Source of the DNA: Myxococcaceae bacterium
GTDB taxonomy: Bacteria; Myxococcota; Myxococcia; Myxococcales; Myxococcaceae
Assembly (NCBI GenBank): GCA_017881265.1
Contig: JADGRA010000066.1
Coordinates: 1-64,000 of the forward strand
Direction: 5' to 3'
DNA: 64,000 bases
Of this stretch, positions 43,009-51,067 are shown in pieces (the stretch's first letter is position 1; each line of letters opens with the position of its first letter). The notes beneath the pieces were generated by a model that was given only the letters and a program-made list of their open reading frames with translations, was not told where the DNA came from and made no database searches. Both the position numbers and the translations under genes were made by a program.

Positions 43009-44381
43009 GCGCCACCATTCCGCCCACCGTCGCGACGCCGGTGAAGCTCACCGAGGAGCTGGGCAGCGGGCCGCTTCCCCCGGGCGCAATGCTGCGGCAC
43101 TTCCGCGTCGACCGTCCGCTCGCGGCAGGAGGGATGGGCGAGGTCTACGCGGGCTTCGACACGTCCTTGAACCGGCCGGTGGCCCTGAAGACCATCCGGC
43201 CTGCACTGGCCCGGGACCGCTCTTTCCTGGTGCGCTTCGTCCGAGAAGCGCAGGCCCAGGCCAACGTCGTCCATCCGAGCGTGGTGCAAATCTACTTCGT
43301 CGGCGAGGACCAGGGCGTCTGGTTCATGGCCATGCAGCTGGTGGACGGCGGCTCGCTGCAGGACGAGGTGGAGGGGGGGAAACCGCTCAGCTGGCAACGG
43401 GTGGCCAACCACTTCGTAGGTCTGGCCGACGGGATGGCCGAGGCAGCGCGGCTCAACATCATCCACCGCGACATCAAGCCGGCGAACATCCTGGTCGACC
43501 GCTTCGGGCTGGCGCACCTTGCAGACTTCGGGCTGGCCACTGCACCCGGCGCTGCCAAGGAGACGTCGGGCACGTACGTGCGCGGGGCACTGGAGGGCAC
43601 CGAAAGCGTCACCCACGTCGGAACGGTGGTGGGTACGCTGCCCTACATGGCCCCGGAGCAACTGCGGGGCGAGGCGCTCGACCAGCGAGCAGACGTCTAC
43701 GGCCTGGGGGCCACCATGTACCACCTGCTCAGCGGGCAGCTGCCGCTGCAGGCGCGCATACCGGCCGAGGCCCTGCAGCTGCTCGGCTCGGGGCTTCCGC
43801 CATTGCGCACCCGCGCACCGGGCACGCCGCGAGCGCTGGCCCGCGTCGTCGACCGCTGCGTCGCCCTGGACGCGGGCGCGCGGTTTCAGACGCACAGCGA
43901 ACTCGCCCGGGCCCTGCGCAGTGTCGCCCCGCAGCCGGAGGTGCGTCCCGTCTTCCTGGTACGCCTTCTGGCGGCACTCTTGGACGTCCTGCCCTTCGCC
44001 GTGCTTCTGCGCTTCACCTACGCTTTTGCGCCCTGGGTGGCTCCGGCCGGCCTGCTCCTCTCGCAGCTGCTGGGCCACCTGCTGCTCGGCGCATCTCCCG
44101 GCCAGTGGCTGATGCGGCTCCGGGTGCGGACAGCCGACGACGGGGACGTCTCTGCCCTGAGGGCAGCAGCCCGGGCGCTGCTTCAGTACGGTGGCTTTTT
44201 CCCCCTGGCCTTCACGGTGTTCGCCCTGTACGCGCGCGGCGCCGCGGTGGTGAATGCCCTCGGGCTGCTGACGGTGCTCTGGGCCGGTCTGCCGCTGCTG
44301 GGGGCGCTGCCGGCACTTCTGCGGCGGCCGACGCTGGTGGACCGCGCCACCGGAACGCGCGTGCTGGTGGACGTGCGATGA
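43005..44381 (+). CDS. Ser/Thr protein kinase with C-terminal RDD membrane domain
   Basis: A 458-residue Hanks-type kinase. The Gly loop is AAGGMGEVYAGFD, the ATP Lys is K62 (VALKTIRP), the catalytic loop HRDIKPAN is at 154-161, DFGLA at 174-178 and APEQL near 217. From ~315 an RDD domain follows with about four membrane helices (LVRLLAALLDVLPFAVLLRF, LLLSQLLGHLLLG, GGFFPLAFTVFALYA, LGLLTVLWAGLPLLG). Kinase-RDD fusions are known in myxobacteria. GTG 43005 overlaps the globin stop and the stop overlaps the next ATG (ATGA), so all three proteins are translationally coupled. Confidence 0.92.
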   Translation: MSATIPPTVATPVKLTEELGSGPLPPGAMLRHFRVDRPLAAGGMGEVYAGFDTSLNRPVALKTIRPALARDRSFLVRFVREAQAQANVVHPSVVQIYFVGEDQGVWFMAMQLVDGGSLQDEVEGGKPLSWQRVANHFVGLADGMAEAARLNIIHRDIKPANILVDRFGLAHLADFGLATAPGAAKETSGTYVRGALEGTESVTHVGTVVGTLPYMAPEQLRGEALDQRADVYGLGATMYHLLSGQLPLQARIPAEALQLLGSGLPPLRTRAPGTPRALARVVDRCVALDAGARFQTHSELARALRSVAPQPEVRPVFLVRLLAALLDVLPFAVLLRFTYAFAPWVAPAGLLLSQLLGHLLLGASPGQWLMRLRVRTADDGDVSALRAAARALLQYGGFFPLAFTVFALYARGAAVVNALGLLTVLWAGLPLLGALPALLRRPTLVDRATGTRVLVDVR

Positions 44382-45823
44382 GATTCCGGCTTCTGGCCCT
44401 GTCCCTCCTCCTCCTCGGCCTGCGCGCTTCGGCCGAGCCTCGCGTCTGGACGCTGCTGAAGCCCTCGGCGCGCATTCGCTTCACCGTCGAGGCCCCGCTG
44501 GATGCCATCCACGGGGCGTCGACCGGGCTGGCGGGCACGCTCACCTTCGCCGAGGACGCCTGGGCCGGGGGGGGCGGACGCATCCGCATCGACCTCGGCG
44601 GCTTCACCACCGGGCTGTCGCTGCGCGACGAGGACCTGCGGGAGCAGTTTTTCCAGGCAGACAAGTTTCCCGAGGCCACGCTCATCCTCACCGGCCTGGA
44701 GCGGGTGTCGACTTCCGCACTCACCGCCGAGGCCGATGCCCAGGCGGATGCGGTGGGGACGCTGTCGCTGCATGGGCAGACCCACCCGACCAGAATCCCC
44801 ATCACCGCCCGGTTGAGTGAAGCAGGTGGCCAGCGAAGCCTCCAGGTGCGCGGGACCTTCGACGTCACGCTGGCCGACTACGGCATCCCCCGGCCGGCGC
44901 GTCTCTTCCTCAAGCTGGGCGCGGTGGCGCGGGTCAGCTTCGAGGCGACCTTTCAGGCGTCCGCCCCCGCCTCGGTGTCGCAGGCGGTGGCGGCGGGCGC
45001 GCCTGCCCGTGCCCAGGGGGCGGCTCCGGCGCCGGGGACGCTTGGCCCACCGCTGTCGCTCAACGTGGTGGTGGCGCGACGGCCCAAGACGGCGGCGCGC
45101 GCGCCGGCTTGGGACTTCGCCCTCACCTCGGCCGAGGGGCGAGGGGAGCGGCTCTTCCATGACCCGAGCGTCGGCAGTGAAGTCAACGCCAACACCTGCT
45201 GGTCTTGCCACAACGTGCGGGATGAGCGGACCGGCTTCTTCGACACGGCCGGCCACGTGAAGTCCAACTCCACCCTCTGGGACAGTGGCCGGCGCCCCAC
45301 CTACTGGCGGGGCTTCGCCGAGACGCTGGAGAAGGCCATCGACATCTGCGTCCGGAAATTCATGCTGAAGCCGGGCGGCGCCCCACCGGAACAGCTGGCC
45401 GACCTGGCCACCTACCTGCGGCGCATCTCGCCGGACGCCCAGGCCGCCGAGGACTACGCCCCCATCGTCCTCGGTCGGCAGACGGCCATCGACCGGCCCA
45501 GCGGTGGGAATGCCGAGCGCGGAGCCCTCCTCACCGAGCGCTTCTGCGCGTCCTGTCACGCCGAGGGCGCGCTGCGGCCGCCGCTGACGCCCGGCCTGTA
45601 TGAGGCGGACTACTTGGTGAAGCGCGTCCGGTGGATTCCCGGGCATGACGCCAAGCAGATGCCTCCCATGGGCATGGACCGCCTGCGCGATGCCGAGCTG
45701 CGGGACATCGTCACCTACCTGGTCGGCGATGACGCGACGCGCATCTTCCGGCGGAAGCCCAAGCCCGTCGTGGCTCCACGCTCCGAAGCGCCGCACCGGG
45801 CCCCACCCGTCGCCGCCCGCTAG
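44378..45823 (+). CDS. exported fusion of YceI domain and diheme cytochrome c
   Basis: A 481-residue protein with a signal peptide (LLALSLLLLGLRASA, cleavage ~19). Residues ~20-192 are a YceI domain (FTVEAPLDAIHGAST, SLRDEDLREQFFQADKFPEA, GTLSLHGQTHPTRI). After an Ala/Pro-rich linker (~193-245) comes a diheme cytochrome region with CWSCH at 274-278 and CASCH at 390-394 and likely Met ligands near KQMPPMGM. It resembles the cytochrome-peroxidase-like domain of methylamine-utilisation relatives. The fusion suggests a lipid- or quinone-like ligand beside a redox path. It is the last gene of the globin/kinase operon. Confidence 0.9.
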   Translation: MRFRLLALSLLLLGLRASAEPRVWTLLKPSARIRFTVEAPLDAIHGASTGLAGTLTFAEDAWAGGGGRIRIDLGGFTTGLSLRDEDLREQFFQADKFPEATLILTGLERVSTSALTAEADAQADAVGTLSLHGQTHPTRIPITARLSEAGGQRSLQVRGTFDVTLADYGIPRPARLFLKLGAVARVSFEATFQASAPASVSQAVAAGAPARAQGAAPAPGTLGPPLSLNVVVARRPKTAARAPAWDFALTSAEGRGERLFHDPSVGSEVNANTCWSCHNVRDERTGFFDTAGHVKSNSTLWDSGRRPTYWRGFAETLEKAIDICVRKFMLKPGGAPPEQLADLATYLRRISPDAQAAEDYAPIVLGRQTAIDRPSGGNAERGALLTERFCASCHAEGALRPPLTPGLYEADYLVKRVRWIPGHDAKQMPPMGMDRLRDAELRDIVTYLVGDDATRIFRRKPKPVVAPRSEAPHRAPPVAAR

Positions 45824-45872
45824 AGGGGCCGTCCCGGCGCCCCGGGCCGGCGCCCCCTGTGTCGGAATGCGG

Positions 45873-45897
45873 CCCTGGCAACTGTGCCTTGCCGGAC
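45873..45897. repeat. hairpin-forming sequence, copy 2
   Basis: GGCAA (45877-45881) pairs with TTGCC (45889-45893), with a short loop. This segment matches the one at 28069-28093 at 21 of 25 positions. It lies 50 bases after the YceI-cytochrome stop, so it may be a weak terminator or a small dispersed element. Confidence 0.35.
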
Positions 45898-46014
45898 AGG
45901 GTGCCGTCCGTAAGAAGCTCTCTCACAATCCGTCCGGCCATGGTGGCCGAACGTCGGCGCAATCAGGTATGCCGGCAGTTGCCGGAGACCTGCCGGACGC
46001 CCGAGGAGCCGCCG

Positions 46015-47073
46015 ATGTCGCTGGACATCTCCATCACCCGGTCCACGAAGCCGCGTCCGAAGCCGCCCGCCAATGACCTCGGGTTCGGGCGTTTCTTCAC
46101 TGACCACATGTTCCTCGCGGACTGCGACGCCGGCACGTGGAGCAACGGCCGCGTCATCCCATATGGACCCCTGGCCCTGGACCCGGCCGCGGCCGCCCTC
46201 CATTATGGCCAGACCCTCTTCGAGGGGATGAAGGCCTACCGGGCGAAGAATGGCCGGGCGATGGTGTTTCGGCCCCAACTGCATGCCGCGCGGCTCAACG
46301 CCAGCGCGGAGCGACTGTGCATGCCCAGCCTGCCGGAGGAGGATTTCCATCGGGCGCTGCGGGCCTTGCTCGAGTTGGACCGCGACTGGATTCCCGGAGC
46401 AACCGGGACCGCGCTCTACCTTCGCCCGGCGATGGTGGCCACCGAGCCCTTCCTGGGCGTCCGGCCGGCCCGCCGCTACACCTTCTTCATCATCGCCTCG
46501 CCGGTCGGGAACTACTGGGGTCCGAAGCCCTCCGCCCTCCGGCTGTGGGTCGAGACGAAGGCTGTACGCGCGGCCCAGGGTGGCATCGGCGCCGCGAAGG
46601 CTGGCGCCAACTACGTCGCCAGCCTCCTCACGGCCGAACAGGCGAAGGCGCACGGGTACAGCCAGGTGCTGTGGCTAGACTCTACGCACACCCATGTCGA
46701 GGAGGTGGGGACGATGAATGTCTTCTTCCGCTTCGGCGAGACCGTCGTCACGCCCCCCCTGGACGGCTCCTTCCTCCCCGGCGTCACCCGCGATTCGGTG
46801 CTGCAGCTTCTGCGACGGTGGAAGGTCCCGGTGGAGGAACGGCCGGTCGCCATGTCCGAAGTGGCCGAGGCCTATGACAGGGGCGAGCTGAAGGAAGTCT
46901 TCGGCACGGGGACGGCGGCCGTCATCTCCCCGGTGAGCGAGCTCACCTGGGGAAGCAGGTCGCTGCGTCTTGAAGACCGGCGCGGCGCGGTGGCCGAGCG
47001 TGCCTTCCAGGCGCTGACCGAGCTCACCCATCGCGGCGAGCCGGACGCCGAGGGCTGGCTGGTCGAGATGTGA
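46015..47073 (+). CDS. ilvE: branched-chain amino acid aminotransferase (BCAT, class IV)
   Basis: A 352-residue PLP enzyme of fold type IV. Family marks are HYGQTLFEGMKAYR, RPQLHAARLNASAERL, YLRPAMVATEPFLGV, the catalytic Lys region GGIGAAKAGANYVAS, and DSTHTHVEEVGTMNVFF, ending with FGTGTAAVISPV for the PLP phosphate. It makes or degrades Leu, Ile and Val with 2-oxoglutarate. The usual AAKCGGNY is AAKAGANY here, a mild change. ATG 46015 follows GAGGAG. Its stop overlaps the GTG of the next flavoprotein, so the two are coupled. Confidence 0.93.
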   Translation: MSLDISITRSTKPRPKPPANDLGFGRFFTDHMFLADCDAGTWSNGRVIPYGPLALDPAAAALHYGQTLFEGMKAYRAKNGRAMVFRPQLHAARLNASAERLCMPSLPEEDFHRALRALLELDRDWIPGATGTALYLRPAMVATEPFLGVRPARRYTFFIIASPVGNYWGPKPSALRLWVETKAVRAAQGGIGAAKAGANYVASLLTAEQAKAHGYSQVLWLDSTHTHVEEVGTMNVFFRFGETVVTPPLDGSFLPGVTRDSVLQLLRRWKVPVEERPVAMSEVAEAYDRGELKEVFGTGTAAVISPVSELTWGSRSLRLEDRRGAVAERAFQALTELTHRGEPDAEGWLVEM

Positions 47074-48416
47074 CGCGGGCGCCGCCCTTCGACGTCGCCA
47101 TCGTCGGAGGCGGTGCGAGCGGCACCCTGCTCGCCATTCAGCTGCTGCGCAGGGCGGCGCCTGGCGGTCGCTTCGTCATGCTCGACCGGGCGGGCGACTT
47201 CGCGCGAGGCATCGCCTACCGCACCGAAGAGTCCAGCCATGTGCTGAACGTCCCGGCGGCGAGGATGAGCGCCCTGGCCGACGAGGAGGAACACTTCCTC
47301 GCCTGGCTGCGGCAGCACGAACCCGCCGCGGGAAGAGACAGCTACGCTCCCCGCCGTCGCTACGGCGACTACCTGAGCGAGCTCCTCAGCGAGACCGAGG
47401 GGCGCGCCGGCGCGGTGCTGGAGCGCCGCACGGCGGAGGTCCGGGACTTGGAGGCGGACGCGGCCGGCGTGCGACTCCACCTGGACTCGGGCGAGGCCCT
47501 GTTCGTCCGGCACGCCGCGCTCGCGCTGGGAAACCTGCCGCCCATTCCCCTCGAGGCCTCCCCGGACGCGCGCACTCGCGTCTGGCAGTCGCCATGGAGT
47601 CCAGACGCGGCCTGGCCCGCCCCCGGGACCAGTGTCCTCCTGGTCGGCGCCGGCCTCACCGCCATCGATGTGCTGCTCTCTCTGGCCGCGCGCGGGCATG
47701 CAGGGCCCTGGCACATGCTCTCGCGCCACGGGCTGCTGCCGAATGCGCATGGGCCACGGACGCTGCCTCCTCTTGCCGTCGAGCTTCCCCGGGGGAGGCT
47801 TCGCCCGCTGGTGCGGGTGTTGCGCGAGGCCTCCGCGGCGCCCGGTGCGGATTGGCGGCCCGTCATCGACACCGTTCGACAACAGGCACATGCCCTGTGG
47901 CCCTCCTTGGGCGACGAGGAGCAGCGGCGATTCATCCGGCACGCAAGGACGCTGTGGGAGGTGCACCGCCACCGCGTCGCCCCGGAGGTGGGCCGGCAGC
48001 TGCAGAGCTTCCTCCAGTCGGGCCAGCTGCAGGTGCACGCTGGCCGCCTTCGCCGCCTCGCCTCCGCAGGCGCCAGACTGGAAGCGACGTTTCAGCCCCG
48101 GGGGACGGCGCGCGAGGAGACACTCCTGGTCGACCTGGCGGTGAACTGCACCGGCCCGGCAAGCCACGCCGCCACCGCGGACGTCCTAGTCAACGCATTG
48201 CTTCGTCGCGGACTGGTGCGCCCCGGCCCGTTTCAGCTGGGCCTGGCGACGGACAGCCGGGGCGCACTGCTGGACGCGCGCGGCCGAGCCGGCGGCACGC
48301 TCTGGACGCTGGGCTCCGTGCGCCGCGGGCAGCTTTGGGAGTCGACGGCCATTCCAGACATCCGGATGCAGGCCGCCGAACTCGCCTCCCACCTGGTTCC
48401 ACCCGGCGCAGGCTGA
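47070..48416 (+). CDS. FAD/NAD(P)-binding protein (NAD_binding_9 type)
   Basis: A 448-residue flavoprotein. The N-terminal FAD motif is VAIVGGGASGTLLAIQLLRR, followed by RGIAYRTEESSHVLNVPAARM (typical of this NAD_binding_9 group, conserved block in two parts). A second Rossmann site is VLLVGAGLTAIDVLLSLAARG. The C-terminus has LLVDLAVNCTGP and LGSVRRGQLWESTAIPDIRMQA. The reaction is unknown; relatives are often annotated as hydroxyacylglutathione-linked or siderophore oxidoreductases. GTG 47070 overlaps the aminotransferase stop, so its job may relate to amino-acid-derived metabolites. Confidence 0.85.
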   Translation: MTRAPPFDVAIVGGGASGTLLAIQLLRRAAPGGRFVMLDRAGDFARGIAYRTEESSHVLNVPAARMSALADEEEHFLAWLRQHEPAAGRDSYAPRRRYGDYLSELLSETEGRAGAVLERRTAEVRDLEADAAGVRLHLDSGEALFVRHAALALGNLPPIPLEASPDARTRVWQSPWSPDAAWPAPGTSVLLVGAGLTAIDVLLSLAARGHAGPWHMLSRHGLLPNAHGPRTLPPLAVELPRGRLRPLVRVLREASAAPGADWRPVIDTVRQQAHALWPSLGDEEQRRFIRHARTLWEVHRHRVAPEVGRQLQSFLQSGQLQVHAGRLRRLASAGARLEATFQPRGTAREETLLVDLAVNCTGPASHAATADVLVNALLRRGLVRPGPFQLGLATDSRGALLDARGRAGGTLWTLGSVRRGQLWESTAIPDIRMQAAELASHLVPPGAG

Positions 48417-48435
48417 GCCACCAGTGGCCCCCGGG

Positions 48436-48675
48436 CTACGGCGCGGGAGGCGTGGACACGTCGGGACGCCTGTTCGTCTCCCGGACGTCTGCCGGGCGAA
48501 CGGCATGCACCGGAGTCCGCCGGACTGCACCCTCGAGTGCTCGCACCATGTCCCAAGCCAAGGCAGTACTAAGCGCGTCGAAAGCCAGCGCCAGCACCAG
48601 CGCAAGCAGCGTCAGTCGCAGCAGCGACCCCTCGCCACGGCTCGTGTGCTCCAGGGCTGTTCGTGCGTGTGCCAT
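48436..48675 (-). CDS. small single-helix membrane protein, hypothetical
   Basis: A 79-residue protein with one membrane helix (RLTLLALVLALAFDALSTALAW, ~20-41 in two adjoining halves) and a short hydrophilic tail (RRTPVHAVRPADVRETNR). A GGTGGGTGGT run precedes ATG 48675. No family is recognised. It is convergent with the FAD-binding gene, only 19 bases from its stop, and has no operon partner. Confidence 0.5.
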   Translation of the reverse strand: MAHARTALEHTSRGEGSLLRLTLLALVLALAFDALSTALAWDMVRALEGAVRRTPVHAVRPADVRETNRRPDVSTPPAP

Positions 48676-48716
48676 ACCACCCACCTAATTCTAAGACGCC
48701 CAAACGCCTCCGCTAT

Positions 48717-48908
48717 TTACCGATCGGATGTTTTCCCGCATTCCTCGCAAACAGCGGGCCACCGCCTCCAAGGAAACCCTTGGCCGTCTCTCGGGTTGCG
48801 CTGCGTTCGCTCGTCCAGTCTGACCAAAACCTTCGCGCAGGCCTGGTTAGAAGAGGCGCTGTTCGCTGCCTCAAGTGCCGTACCGTCGAAAACGTCCACG
48901 CTCAGCAA
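48717..48908 (-). CDS. short hypothetical ORF
   Basis: This 63-codon frame reads MLSVDVFDGTALEAAN and ends WPAVCEECGKTSDR, with a Cys-x-x-Cys near the stop that might bind zinc. Codon third positions are less GC-biased than in neighbours. The sequence is less GC-rich than the flanks (about 48690-49000), which could mean decay or transfer. No family or ribosome site supports it strongly. Confidence 0.3.
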   Translation of the reverse strand: MLSVDVFDGTALEAANSASSNQACAKVLVRLDERTQRNPRDGQGFPWRRWPAVCEECGKTSDR

Positions 48909-49003
48909 AGGCGGGTCTCCCGAGGGGCGGTCTGGAGCGACTCAGGGGACTGCAAAAAGTGTCCAGACGTTGGCGGGCTTGGGCAGTCCCCTGGGAGCTC
49001 CTC

Positions 49004-49351
49004 TCACCGAGCCGGTTGGTAGAGATGCGCTCGTGCGAAGCGCACGCACTCCTCATCGCACTCGGGAAAGTTGAGTAGCAACTCGAGATGCCGGCGGCAC
49101 TCTTCCTCGAAGGGGGGCTCGTGCCGGGCGCAGAGGATGTCCGCTTCGGCACGTGTCCGCCGGAAGAGTTCGGCGCGCTCCGCGGGCTGCATCCGAATAA
49201 CCGCCCGGCGCGTCGCCGTCGCCTTGAACCACCAGGTTGCGGTCAGCGCCACCACAACGACGACGACGCTGGCGAGGAGCAGCAGTTCGCGGCGACGGAA
49301 GGGACGCGGTCCAGCGGTCACCCGACCCCGTCGTCGCATCTCCCATGCCAA
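49004..49351 (-). CDS. hypothetical membrane-anchored small protein
   Basis: A 115-residue protein. An Arg-rich N-terminus (MRRRGRVTAGPRPFRRREL) precedes one membrane helix (LLLASVVVVVVALTATWWF, ~24-42), then a helical periplasmic domain with four Cys (DILCARHE, EEECRRHL, FPECDEECVRF) likely forming disulfides. The Cys spacing is regular and suggests a real folded domain. The family is not recognised. Starts at 49351 or 49339 are both possible. It is divergent from the porin-like gene at 49568. Confidence 0.65.
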   Translation of the reverse strand: MAWEMRRRGRVTAGPRPFRRRELLLLASVVVVVVALTATWWFKATATRRAVIRMQPAERAELFRRTRAEADILCARHEPPFEEECRRHLELLLNFPECDEECVRFARAHLYQPAR

Positions 49352-49567
49352 GCCCTTCCGCTTCGAGAAGCGGAGCCTTCATTGCATTCTGCAACGTGGA
49401 GCGCGCGCCGCAGTTGCGCCACCAGCGTTGACGACGCGCGGTAAACATCACTCCCTGTCGCCTTCCGCAAAGGCTCCCTTGGCACACCCTTGCCATGCTT
49501 CACTGCCCGTCAAACGAGCAAGACGCCATGACCAGCTGTCCCTCCCTCCCTGAGACCTGGACCCTCA

Positions 49568-51058
49568 ATGCCTCCGACGACGCTGCTCCTCACTGTGCTC
49601 TGCGCAACCCTCGACGCTGGGGCCTCTTCCAGCGAAGGGCTTGCGCCGACGGCCACCAGCGAAGCGGGCGCAGCGGCTGCCGCCGCCGCGGTTGGCGATG
49701 CAGGCGTCCCGGCCACGAGCCAGGACTTCTTCAGCCGCTTGGGCAGCGCCTACTGGCAGGACTGGACGGGCACCCTGCCGAGTGCGCCGGAGGCGCCCTT
49801 TCGAGGCGACCCTCCGCCGGTCAGTAACCCGCCCTTCCCCTTCGACTATTGGCCGTACGGCGGTTCACCCACCATCGGTGCTCCCAATAATTCTTGGACA
49901 CCGCTGATGGCCGCCATCTACGGCGGCTCGGGCGGCGACGCGTGGAAGGCGAGCGGGGTCCGAATTTATGGCTGGCTTGCTGGGGGCTTCAACCTCAGCA
50001 GCTCGCGGGCCAGCGGTTTCTCCAACGCACCGGCGGCGTACTACGCGCTTCCAAACACGTGGATGCTCGACCAGTTCACTCTCTACATCGAGCGAAAGCC
50101 GGACACGGTCCAGACCGACCATTTCGACTGGGGCTTCCGACTCGCGCAGCTGGTTGGATTCGACTACCGGTACACCACCATGAATGGCATCTTCAGCAAC
50201 CAACTCTTGGTCGACAACAATCACATCGGTTACGACCCGGTGATGTTTTACGTTGATCTTTACTTCCCGGTTCTCGCCGGCTTCAACATTCGCATTGGGC
50301 GTTACATTTCGACTCCGGACATCGAGGCCCAACTCGCACCCGACAACTACTCCTACAGCCACTCCCTGCTTTATACGTATGACGCCTATACCCAGATGGG
50401 CGTCCTGTTGACATTGAAGTTAGACGACCACTGGCTATTCCAGGCCGGCATCTCCGCCGGGAACGACATTGCCCCGTGGGTGCAGAACGCCGGGGCACAG
50501 CCAACGGCGACCCTCTGCGTCTCCTACACATGGACGCAAGGCAAGGACAACGTCTACCTCTGCGCGAACTCCATCAACAACGGGCAGTACGGCTACAACA
50601 ACGTTCAAGCGTACTACGCGACCTGGTACCACAAGTTTGGCGACGGACCCTTCCACATGGCCACGGAAGCCTGGTTCCAATACGAGGACAATGTCCCCAG
50701 CATTTTCGTGCCGCACAACTCGGCATTGATTACTGGCGCCAACGGGGCGTGGTGCGGCACAGGGCAGACCAAGTGCTTCGCGCCGGAGTGGGCCGTCGTC
50801 AATTACCTCGAGTGGAAAGTGACCGACCACGACGCCCTGACCTGGCGGAACGAATTCGTCGACGACATCCAGGGACAGCGCACCGGCTACCAGACCCAGT
50901 ACTTCGAGACGATGCTGGGCTGGGCGCACTGGATTGGAAGCACCATCATCATGCGCCCGGAGATTCGCTTCGAGCGTTCCTTCGCACGTCCCGCCTACAA
51001 CAACGGGACGTCGCAGAACCAGTTCGTCACCGCGATGGATTTCATCTTCAAATACTGA
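49568..51058 (+). CDS. outer-membrane beta-barrel protein, porin-like
   Basis: A 496-residue protein with a signal-like start (TLLLTVLCATLDAGASS). After an Ala-rich segment (~32-48), it is rich in aromatic alternating strands (GVRIYGWLAGGFN, FTLYIERKPD, FDWGFRLAQLVGFDYRYT, MFYVDLYFPVLAGFNIRIG, HMATEAWFQYEDN, TIIMRPEIRFERSF) and ends IFKY, an aromatic C-terminal strand. The pattern matches the DUF1597/BBP2 type of outer-membrane porin-like proteins. It lies ~1.6 kb upstream of the kdp genes, facing the related barrel gene, and may be a K+- or osmotic-stress outer-membrane partner. Confidence 0.82.
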   Translation: MPPTTLLLTVLCATLDAGASSSEGLAPTATSEAGAAAAAAAVGDAGVPATSQDFFSRLGSAYWQDWTGTLPSAPEAPFRGDPPPVSNPPFPFDYWPYGGSPTIGAPNNSWTPLMAAIYGGSGGDAWKASGVRIYGWLAGGFNLSSSRASGFSNAPAAYYALPNTWMLDQFTLYIERKPDTVQTDHFDWGFRLAQLVGFDYRYTTMNGIFSNQLLVDNNHIGYDPVMFYVDLYFPVLAGFNIRIGRYISTPDIEAQLAPDNYSYSHSLLYTYDAYTQMGVLLTLKLDDHWLFQAGISAGNDIAPWVQNAGAQPTATLCVSYTWTQGKDNVYLCANSINNGQYGYNNVQAYYATWYHKFGDGPFHMATEAWFQYEDNVPSIFVPHNSALITGANGAWCGTGQTKCFAPEWAVVNYLEWKVTDHDALTWRNEFVDDIQGQRTGYQTQYFETMLGWAHWIGSTIIMRPEIRFERSFARPAYNNGTSQNQFVTAMDFIFKY

Positions 51059-51067
51059 GGAGGTCCC

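Noticed and set aside
42929-44381. Overlapping alternative frame through the globin end and the kinase
   Set aside because: Its translation is Arg/Gly/Ala-rich with no motif. The kinase frame has all the catalytic residues.
49479-49496. Sigma-54-like TTGGCACACCCTTGCCA upstream of the porin-like gene
   Set aside because: GG and GC are separated by 9 rather than 10 bases. Sigma-54 is strict about this spacing, so it is not called as a promoter.
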